Assembly: GCA_007124575.1 (NCBI GenBank)
Contig: SLEW01000220.1
Location: 1 to 5,120, forward strand
Source of the DNA: Bacteroidales bacterium
Lineage (GTDB): Bacteria; Bacteroidota; Bacteroidia; Bacteroidales; UBA7960
Length of the DNA: 5,120 nt
Direction of reading: 5' to 3'
Part shown: piece by piece, positions 1 through 5,120 of the stretch
Layout of the letters: each line of letters opens with the position of its first letter
How positions within the stretch are numbered: position 1 is the stretch's first letter
The notes under the pieces: generated by a model
The model's database searches: none
What the model was told of the DNA's origin: nothing
What the model saw: only the letters and a program-made list of their open reading frames with translations
Position numbers and translations under genes: made by a program

Positions 1-184
1 CCTCGGGAGGAAAGAGATACGCTTTACCTCCGGGGTATTTGAAGAACCCTTTTTGCATTAACAACATGGCAGATGCCACCACCAGCGTGGCAGCCAGCTT
101 GCCCCGCTGATCAAGCAGTCCGTCATAAATTTCTTTCAGTTTTCCTTCGGCTTTATGAAAGCCGATCATTTCTATTCTTGACAT
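1..184 (-). CDS. Partial gene, N-terminus resembling AhpD/carboxymuconolactone decarboxylase-like proteins
   Basis: An open frame starts at the ATG at 184-182 and runs for 61 codons without a stop to the left window edge, so the 3' part of the gene is missing. The protein begins MSRIEMIGFHKAEG and continues with KLKEIYDGLLDQRGKLA (residues 15-31). This closely resembles the start of AhpD-like/carboxymuconolactone decarboxylase-family proteins, which carry a conserved AEG-xLKEIYD-xx-RGK pattern ahead of the CxxxH peroxidase-type active site. That active site would lie outside the window. After residue 31 the expected segment with an SLNP-type motif is absent. Instead there is a hydrophobic run (about residues 31-43) and then a Gly/Pro/Phe-rich stretch, so the family call rests on about 30 residues only. 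There is no strong Shine-Dalgarno before the ATG. The gene is co-oriented with the ATPase upstream but 161 bp away, so it is probably a separate transcription unit. It is too short here to assign a function firmly. Confidence 0.6.
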   Translation of the reverse strand, partial: MSRIEMIGFHKAEGKLKEIYDGLLDQRGKLAATLVVASAMLLMQKGFFKYPGGKAYLFPPE

Positions 185-247
185 AAAATCCAGTTAAAAA
201 AAAAGGGAATTAGTTACAAATGCAACCTTTATGTTTGTGAAACATGC

Positions 248-275
248 ATTTTAAAAAAAATGAAGTTATTGACAA
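248..275 (-). promoter_or_regulatory. Possible sigma70-like promoter for the left-hand partial gene
   Basis: On the minus strand, TTGTCA (275-270) is followed after 16 bases, which include an 8-T tract, by TAAAAT (253-248). This would leave a leader of roughly 57 bases before the ATG at 184. The match is reasonable, but in an AT-rich spacer it could occur by chance. If the host uses a Bacteroidota-type primary sigma factor, a different pair of boxes would apply. The nearest candidate for that type (TGCATTTG at 224-217, minus strand) is imperfect. Confidence 0.22.
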
Positions 276-297
276 AGCCTATATAAATACTACGGTC

Positions 298-335
298 AAA
301 AAAGCCTTCCAGGATCTTACAGATGGTTTTCAGGC
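298..335 (-). terminator. Candidate weak Rho-independent terminator of the nuclease-ATPase operon
   Basis: Starting 10 bases after the ATPase TAG stop (346-348), the minus strand has GCCT (335-332) that can pair with AGGC (307-304). Between them are an imperfect inner helix (CC/GG with a bulge) and an ATCT-gta-AGAT hairpin. The structure is followed directly by six T residues (303-298). The position is right for a terminator. However, the stem is interrupted and the outer helix is only 4 bp, so it is a weak candidate. Confidence 0.35.
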
Positions 336-345
336 CGCAATAAAA

Positions 346-1044
346 CTATCTGTGCCCGAAAAACCGAATTAAAAACTGTTCAGCTTCCTCAGAATCCAGC
401 TTGCTGTTCGATATGAATGCATGCAGGTTAACCCTGATCTCTGCCTCATCCATGGGTTCAGCTGTATCAATATATCCCTTTTCCAGCAGATAACCCTGAA
501 GCTGCCCAATCTTGTTTTCACGAAAACCGGCCACTTGTTTATCGCGAAGTGCATGCAGAAGTGCCCCGGCATCGCCTCCCAGTTCTTCCAGTTTTTGAGC
601 CACTTCATCAATAAACGTTTGACTTACCGCACCGCTGTCTGCAAGCACAGACCGATCTGCGGGTTTGGCGCGACCCTGGCGATACAGCTCCAGGAAGTGC
701 GACAGGAGTTTTGCTTTTTTACGCATCTTCCGCACCTCCTCCTCGTGTGCTCCATCAATATTTCCCTGCTCACGAAGGAAATGATCGAGTTGTCCCCAAT
801 ACACGATATGCCTTTTCAAGCAATGATAAATAAAAGCCGTGTCCGTTGTCAGGTACCAGATATGCAGCTGGGAAACCTCATCCCGCATCCGATCAAAAAC
901 AGGCACATCGATCGCTTTGCCATAATCATCATGACTCATTTTTGCGGGCGCTGGCACCTGGTCGGCAAGCAGGCTCAACGTCCAACCCTGGCTTGTGCTG
1001 GTTATCGCATCCGGGCCATCGGCTGTGTGACCGCGTAAGAAAAT
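346..1044 (-). other. C-terminal extension of the ATPase, unknown domain
   Basis: This stretch codes for residues about 930-1161, after the Walker B and switch regions that normally end a Rad50/YhaN head. A linker containing PAPAKMSHDDYG (960-971) leads into helical, charged sequence with YWGQLDHFLREQG (1011-1023), a basic run VRKMRKKAK (1033-1041), FIDEVAQKLEELGGDAGAL (1073-1091) and a final acidic-helical tail. The LEELGGDAGALLHAL region followed by KIGQLQGYLLEKGYID looks like a small helical bundle, possibly nucleic-acid binding, but I recognise no named domain. The reading frame is continuous with the ATPase with no internal stop, so it is a fused domain and not a separate gene. Confidence 0.6.
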
Positions 1045-3831
1045 GCACTTCCCCTGAATATCAGGGTGAGCATCCAGAAATTGCACCCATTTCGCCAGCT
1101 CATCCCCCTGGGCGGTAAGATAAAACACCTGTCTGCCTTCCTGGCTTATGGCAGCCAACGCCTCCATGATGGCTTCCGAGCGAATGTCGTCGCTGTTGGC
1201 AAAAAGCTCATCCGCCACTATGGGAGGCTTTACTGCCTGTTCCTGCGACTCAAGGTAAGCCAGGCGCACGGCAAGCAACAACTGGATGCGTGTGCCCGTG
1301 GATAGCTGATCTAAATTTTGGTTTTGCTGTTGCACATTGTCAAACGCCATAAAGGCAAGCTGCTCCCTGGTATCCAGTTTGAGGGTATACCGGCCCTGGG
1401 TAATTTGCAAAAAAAGCCGGTCGGCGTGTTTGACCACAGCAGGCCGGTCCTTTTGCTCGCTCTCCCTGGCGATGTGCCGGGCCACGATATCACCGGTGAT
1501 CGCAGCCAGGTTTTGATGATAGACCTCTTCCAGTGGGTCCAGGCTTTCTTCCATTGTTAACAAGGCATCTTCAAGGGCTGAACCCTGCATGGTGATTTTG
1601 ATCTGACCTTCAATTTCGCTGATCTCCTTCCTCAGTTGCTCAGCACGTGCGCCTTCCCCGGCATGCTTTAAAGCTGCTCTCCTTGCATCTTCAATGGGCA
1701 GGGAGAGCAGGTCTTGCTCATTTTCTATGAAGCTGGGGTATTCCTGCAGACCGGTTAGCAAGACCTGCTCCAGGTTTTCAGCACGATCCAGTTCTTTTCC
1801 GGCATCCCGGAAAGCTTCCAATTGTTGGTCCAGACGCTCAAGTTGCTGTTTATCGTCATCTTCAAGATGCAAACTTGAATAAATTTTGGCTCTGCGACGG
1901 AGGCTTGCCTTGATTTTTTCTTCTTCCAGCCTGATCTTATCATCCGCATGTTGCATGCCACTGGTAGCCTTTTGCCTGACATCCTCCTGCTCTCCAAGCT
2001 CCCTGATCGTTGCGGCAGCGGACCTGCTGTCTGCAACATGCTGATCACGAAATGGGTCAAGCAGCTGATTGATTGCCCCGACCTCTTCCTGAAACTGCTG
2101 CTGAAGGACCTGCCTGCGAGCCCGCAGCTCGACCAGCTTTGTCTGGTTTTCCTGCCACTTAGCCACTGCTTCCAAAAAATACGCAAGCGCACTCTGGCTT
2201 TTGAGGTTTTCTGATGGGATATCCGGTACCACACCCACTCGTGCCTTAAGCTGATCATACTTCTCTTCCATCTCGATTATTCTGGGAATCAAGGCCTTAA
2301 GGTCTTCTCTCCGCTGCTGCAACCGCTGCGCCAAAAACTGTTTCTGATGGGCGTATTCAAGTTGACTGACGAGGTCATCGACCCGGTGGGTTACATCCTT
2401 TATGGACCAGGTTACAGGTGCAGGCAATCCCGTCTGCCCATAATCAGCTTTCCTTACCTGCGGATCGCCCCTTTTGGCATTTTGTAAGCCAAGGACAAAA
2501 ACCACGGCCATGATCACAATCCCGGCCAGCGCATACCAGCCGAAAGGAACAGCTGCCAGTACCGAAGCAAGCCCAAGGGCCGCCAGCAAATAATACCATC
2601 GGGGCGCCAAGCCATAGCTGCTTTGCGTCTCATGCAGCCACCTGGAAAGCGTACGGATGCCCTCCTGCAAACGCCCGGCATCTGCATCCGGCAGATCTGC
2701 TAGTTCAGTTTCCAAATGCGACACCTCTGTTTCAAGAAAGTGCTTTTCGCTCGCAAGCTGATGCGATTCCCGCAAATATTTGTGCAGATCGTCAACATCG
2801 GTCAGGTCGACCCCTTCCCAATTCACCTCATCCAATTCAGGATCGATACGCCTTACAGACTCGCTCAGGCCCTCGCTTGCAGCAGCCGTATCCTCACGGT
2901 TTGTTTCAAGCCTCTGCTCATGGGAGGCGACAATTTCCTGCCTCTCCTTCAATTCATATAAAACCTCCCTGGGTACACCTTCGCCAGGCAAATTGACCGT
3001 TGTCAGCACTTGCTGATGTTGTTGTTTTTCCGTTAAAGCAGCAGCCTTACGGTTCTCAGCCTTGACAATATCCTCATCCAGGTCGTCCATCTGCTGTTTT
3101 TCGCCGCCAGTAAATAGCTTCAGCTTCTCCGAAAACCCGGCAACCTGTCGTTGCTTGTAGTCCATGTCTATCCTGACTTCCAGGTAATGCACCAGTTTTT
3201 CATACATCTCCTTAAGGAAAAGCGACTCTTGTGCATCCTCAAGCTGCTTTTTCAATATAGCCAGACGAGCTTCTTCCCGTTTCAGATTTTCCTGTCTTCC
3301 TTTGACCTCCCTGACTTCCTGTGCTGCCTTTCGGAAGTTCCTGTATTCTGCGATGGTCGTTCTTTTTACAGTGTCCTGGTATTTCAGCTGGCTGGCTGAC
3401 CATTCCAGATCAAAGCCCCCTGCCATCTGGCGCATGATATCTCTTGCAATATGCGTGTCGCTTGCGGAGATCAGTTTGTGCATTGCCAGGATATACATGT
3501 CGGCCATCTCAGCCGGAGGCAAAGGGGGGAACTCCAGCATTCCCTGCACAGGTTCCACCTGGCGATAACGGCCATCCTGGTGAATGACCCAGCTGGCCTG
3601 ATCAATCTGGACCTTCATCCGGGCTTTGGCTCCTTCCTTTTCCCTTGCCCACAACATGTCGCTGATCAGTCTGGCTGTAGAGCTTTTCCCGGAAGCATTA
3701 GGGCCGGCCACGATATTTACGTGGGCAGCCAGATCCCGGAAGGCACCTCTGTCGATCCCTCGCGGCATGCCAGGCAACCTGATTATTTCAAGCTCGTCGA
3801 TAAGCAAAGGATGGCTTTTCATGGTAGGCAT
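346..3831 (-). CDS. Rad50/SbcC/YhaN-like SMC-type ATPase with central membrane hairpin and C-terminal extension
   Basis: Predicted 1161-residue ATPase partner of the adjacent Mre11-like nuclease, expected to bind DNA ends and drive nuclease gating by ATP hydrolysis. Visible in order: Walker A GPNASGKSS (43-51); long charged coiled-coil-like stretches (about 155-400 and 475-780); two adjacent hydrophobic segments (about 412-430 and 433-449); a conserved LFLQITQGRYTLKL stretch before the second head lobe (806-819); ABC signature LSTGTRIQ (843-850); Walker B PPIVADELF (869-877) followed by ANSDD; and VFYLTAQGDE (902-911), where the switch histidine is expected but glutamine is seen. About 230 residues follow the head. 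There are only two cysteines (929, 1004) and no CxxC zinc hook. The hook-less, membrane-hairpin layout is closer to Bacillus YhaN than to SbcC, and the protein is about 200 residues longer than YhaN as I recall it. The start is uncertain: ATG at 3831, or at 3822, which sits better behind an AAGGT. Confidence 0.93.
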   Translation of the reverse strand: MPTMKSHPLLIDELEIIRLPGMPRGIDRGAFRDLAAHVNIVAGPNASGKSSTARLISDMLWAREKEGAKARMKVQIDQASWVIHQDGRYRQVEPVQGMLEFPPLPPAEMADMYILAMHKLISASDTHIARDIMRQMAGGFDLEWSASQLKYQDTVKRTTIAEYRNFRKAAQEVREVKGRQENLKREEARLAILKKQLEDAQESLFLKEMYEKLVHYLEVRIDMDYKQRQVAGFSEKLKLFTGGEKQQMDDLDEDIVKAENRKAAALTEKQQHQQVLTTVNLPGEGVPREVLYELKERQEIVASHEQRLETNREDTAAASEGLSESVRRIDPELDEVNWEGVDLTDVDDLHKYLRESHQLASEKHFLETEVSHLETELADLPDADAGRLQEGIRTLSRWLHETQSSYGLAPRWYYLLAALGLASVLAAVPFGWYALAGIVIMAVVFVLGLQNAKRGDPQVRKADYGQTGLPAPVTWSIKDVTHRVDDLVSQLEYAHQKQFLAQRLQQRREDLKALIPRIIEMEEKYDQLKARVGVVPDIPSENLKSQSALAYFLEAVAKWQENQTKLVELRARRQVLQQQFQEEVGAINQLLDPFRDQHVADSRSAAATIRELGEQEDVRQKATSGMQHADDKIRLEEEKIKASLRRRAKIYSSLHLEDDDKQQLERLDQQLEAFRDAGKELDRAENLEQVLLTGLQEYPSFIENEQDLLSLPIEDARRAALKHAGEGARAEQLRKEISEIEGQIKITMQGSALEDALLTMEESLDPLEEVYHQNLAAITGDIVARHIARESEQKDRPAVVKHADRLFLQITQGRYTLKLDTREQLAFMAFDNVQQQNQNLDQLSTGTRIQLLLAVRLAYLESQEQAVKPPIVADELFANSDDIRSEAIMEALAAISQEGRQVFYLTAQGDELAKWVQFLDAHPDIQGKCIFLRGHTADGPDAITSTSQGWTLSLLADQVPAPAKMSHDDYGKAIDVPVFDRMRDEVSQLHIWYLTTDTAFIYHCLKRHIVYWGQLDHFLREQGNIDGAHEEEVRKMRKKAKLLSHFLELYRQGRAKPADRSVLADSGAVSQTFIDEVAQKLEELGGDAGALLHALRDKQVAGFRENKIGQLQGYLLEKGYIDTAEPMDEAEIRVNLHAFISNSKLDSEEAEQFLIRFFGHR
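2482..2601 (-). other. Transmembrane hairpin at the coiled-coil apex of the ATPase
   Basis: Residues about 411-450 of the ATPase are two strongly hydrophobic stretches, WYYLLAALGLASVLAAV (412-428) and ALAGIVIMAVVFVLGL (434-449), separated by only a few residues (PFGWY). They are bounded by charged sequence: an arginine just before, and NAKRG with further charges just after. They fall between the two long coiled-coil arms, where Rad50 and SbcC have the zinc hook. The simplest reading is a re-entrant or two-pass membrane anchor with both arms on the cytoplasmic side. Confidence 0.8.
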
Positions 3832-3836
3832 ACCTT
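3832..3836 (-). promoter_or_regulatory. Ribosome binding site that bears on the ATPase start
   Basis: Between the nuclease stop (TAA, 3840-3838) and the first ATG (3831) lies CAAGGT. The AAGG core is only one base from the ATG at 3831, too close for normal initiation. It is 10 bases from the in-frame ATG at 3822, an acceptable spacing. If Shine-Dalgarno pairing is used, the protein begins MKSHPLLIDELEI, three residues shorter than the longest frame. The short gap also suggests translational coupling with the nuclease gene. Confidence 0.4.
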
Positions 3837-3837
3837 G

Positions 3838-5120
3838 TTAGAGTTGTGATGTGTCTTTGTGGCTTAACATATGACTGAGCAGGACTTTGCTTTCCCGAAG
3901 GATATGGGCCAACCCCTCCTCCCGGGTTGGTTCTGTCAATCGCTCCATCTGGCGCAGAGGGGCATAGGTATCAGAAAGCTTTGCCTGGCCGGCCTTTCGT
4001 TGCCAGGCATCAAGCATCTCCTCCACCAGGTCGTTTCGCGTTTCGTTTTCAATGCTGAGAATAACCTGTGCCAGACGACCAGCCACAGAGGCTTGCCTGG
4101 CCAGCTCCCAGAGATCCCCAAGTGCCGGTTCGACCGCATGGCGAACCTTACGGATGCTAACGGATGTGCTGCCGGCAGACAGTGCCAAATCAAGGGTTTC
4201 AGCGGCCCATGCATGTGTTTCCTCCCGTTTTTCGTGATGACCCTTTAGCCACAAGGTGAATATCAGGTGTTTCGTATCCTGCAGCTCCTCCCCCAGGCGA
4301 TCCATTTGAGTGTCCAACGTGTTGTTCAGCAACGCACGAAAGTCATCGCCAGACATGCCCTCCTGCAATTCTACGACAACATCTTCATACCGGACCGCTG
4401 ACATAGGCAGTACTTCATACCGGATGTCATGTTTACTCCCAATGGTAAACAGTACAGGGCCATGCAGTCCAGGCTCCGCAGCACTCAGGGCATGCGGTGA
4501 TCCCGGATAAGCAACAAGGGGTAGATTATCATCAAAAAAAGCAGGCTTATGAATATGCCCAAGCAACCACAGGTCAAGTGGCTGTTGTCGTAGATCCGCC
4601 AAACGGAATGGAGCATAGCGGCTCTCCTGCATGTGAAGGTCCCCATGCAAAACACCTATATTCAGGACATCCGGACGGATTTGCCCGGATATGTCATCAA
4701 AAGTCAGCAGCGGATTATATGAGATATGCCTTTTCGGGAAAGACCAGCCGGCAAAGCCAATGTCCTGTTCCTTGATGCGGAGATTCAAATATTCCCAGCG
4801 GCCATCCTTCCCCAGGAGATGCACATTATCCCATTGCCTGTGGGCAACAAGCTGCGGCAACACGTCAAAATCATGGTTTCCGGCAACCATGACAACGGGA
4901 ATGCCCGCATTGGATAGCCTTTCAAAACCTTCCCGGAGCGGACCGAGTGCTTCAAAATACCGGTTGTCCTCATCCACCATGTCACCCGAAAGCAAAAACA
5001 AATCAATGCCTGTCCGCACAGCATAATCAACCATGTTTTGCCAGGTAAATGAGGTGGAAGCTACCGCCTGGTCGTCGTGCAGATCAGCAGATTTGCGTCC
5101 AAGGTGCAGGTCTGAAGCAG
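3838..5120 (-). CDS. Mre11/SbcD/YhaO-like DNA exonuclease, 5' end cut by window edge
   Basis: Calcineurin-like metallophosphoesterase, predicted to be the Mn-dependent nuclease of an SbcCD/Rad50-Mre11-type complex in the cytoplasm. The frame stays open to the right edge, giving 426 residues in the window. Counting from the first complete codon (5118), the ligand motifs are all present: motif I SDLHLGR (2-8), motif II GDMVD (45-49), motif III GNHD (80-83), GVLHGDLH with the conserved histidine at 158, and LGHIHKP (186-192) followed by YPGSPHAL (204-211). This matches the full Mre11-family metal site with no missing residue. After about residue 225 comes the capping domain, then a helical tail ending in LAHILRESKVLLSHML, where this family usually contacts the base of the ATPase coiled coil. 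The ATG at 5034 cannot be the true start because motif I lies upstream of it. Probably fewer than ten codons are missing. The gene ends 6 bases before the ATPase, indicating an operon. Confidence 0.93.
   Translation of the reverse strand, partial: ASDLHLGRKSADLHDDQAVASTSFTWQNMVDYAVRTGIDLFLLSGDMVDEDNRYFEALGPLREGFERLSNAGIPVVMVAGNHDFDVLPQLVAHRQWDNVHLLGKDGRWEYLNLRIKEQDIGFAGWSFPKRHISYNPLLTFDDISGQIRPDVLNIGVLHGDLHMQESRYAPFRLADLRQQPLDLWLLGHIHKPAFFDDNLPLVAYPGSPHALSAAEPGLHGPVLFTIGSKHDIRYEVLPMSAVRYEDVVVELQEGMSGDDFRALLNNTLDTQMDRLGEELQDTKHLIFTLWLKGHHEKREETHAWAAETLDLALSAGSTSVSIRKVRHAVEPALGDLWELARQASVAGRLAQVILSIENETRNDLVEEMLDAWQRKAGQAKLSDTYAPLRQMERLTEPTREEGLAHILRESKVLLSHMLSHKDTSQL

Larger units (their letters stand above)
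185..345. other. AT-rich intergenic spacer with three A/T tracts
   Basis: This is the only sizeable non-coding stretch (161 bp). It lies between the stop of the ATPase gene and the ATG of the left-hand partial gene. It is much richer in A+T than the flanking genes and has A-runs on the plus strand at 196-204 (9 A), 253-260 (8 A) and 298-303 (6 A). I see no open frame of note, no tRNA-like cloverleaf and no direct repeats. It plausibly holds the ATPase terminator (right part) and the promoter of the left-hand gene (middle part), both read on the minus strand. Confidence 0.7.

Noticed and set aside
269..274. Perfect TTGACA -35 box on the plus strand
   Set aside because: No -10-like hexamer occurs at 16-18 bases (the nearest, TATAAA at 282-287, is only 7 bases away), and no plus-strand gene follows.
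185..345. Small RNA, riboswitch or CRISPR-like repeat in the spacer
   Set aside because: I see only A/T tracts and a weak hairpin. There are no regularly spaced repeats, no conserved riboswitch core and no tRNA fold.
421..1038. A 205-codon plus-strand open frame
   Set aside because: It lies entirely antisense to the C-terminal part of the ATPase, whose frame has clear protein motifs elsewhere and continuous protein-like sequence. The plus-strand translation has no recognisable motif and an unlikely composition.
2482..2601. Possibility of a zinc hook at the coiled-coil apex
   Set aside because: There is no CxxC here. The whole protein has only two cysteines, both in the C-terminal extension and 75 residues apart.
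3451..3849. A 132-codon plus-strand open frame across the ATPase N-terminus
   Set aside because: It is antisense to the Walker A region, which is certain coding sequence on the minus strand. The product looks like a shadow translation.

Overview
This 5120-base window has mid-range base composition (near 50% GC by eye) and is coding almost end to end on the minus strand. The lineage cannot be fixed from the sequence. Weak Shine-Dalgarno signals and AT-rich T-tract spacers would fit a Bacteroidota/Balneolota-type bacterium, but this is only an impression.

Reading in the direction of transcription (right to left), the first gene is a calcineurin-like metallophosphoesterase of the Mre11/SbcD/YhaO type (3838 to beyond 5120). 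Its first few codons lie outside the window. Six bases after its stop comes a very large Rad50/SbcC/YhaN-type ATPase (346-3831, 1161 aa). The tight spacing and order (nuclease, then ATPase) are those of a two-gene operon encoding an SMC-like DNA-end-processing complex. The nuclease would supply the Mn-dependent phosphodiesterase site. The ATPase would clamp DNA and gate access to that site by an ATP-driven change of the coiled-coil head.

The ATPase is the most interesting object here. Its head is split into an N-terminal Walker A lobe and a C-terminal signature/Walker B lobe, separated by long coiled-coil arms. At the arm apex, where classical Rad50 has a CxxC zinc hook, it has two adjacent hydrophobic helices joined by a very short turn, suggesting membrane anchoring, and it has no CxxC at all. 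The usual switch (H-loop) histidine position appears to be glutamine. After the head the protein continues for about 230 residues of mostly helical, charged sequence that a minimal Rad50/YhaN does not need.

The ATPase gene is followed by a 161-bp AT-rich spacer (185-345) with a weak candidate terminator and a speculative promoter. Then comes the 5' end of a third minus-strand gene (1-184, cut by the window edge). Its N-terminus resembles AhpD/carboxymuconolactone-decarboxylase-like proteins for about 30 residues and then diverges from the pattern I expect. No RNA genes, CRISPR arrays, insertion sequences or substantial repeats were seen.
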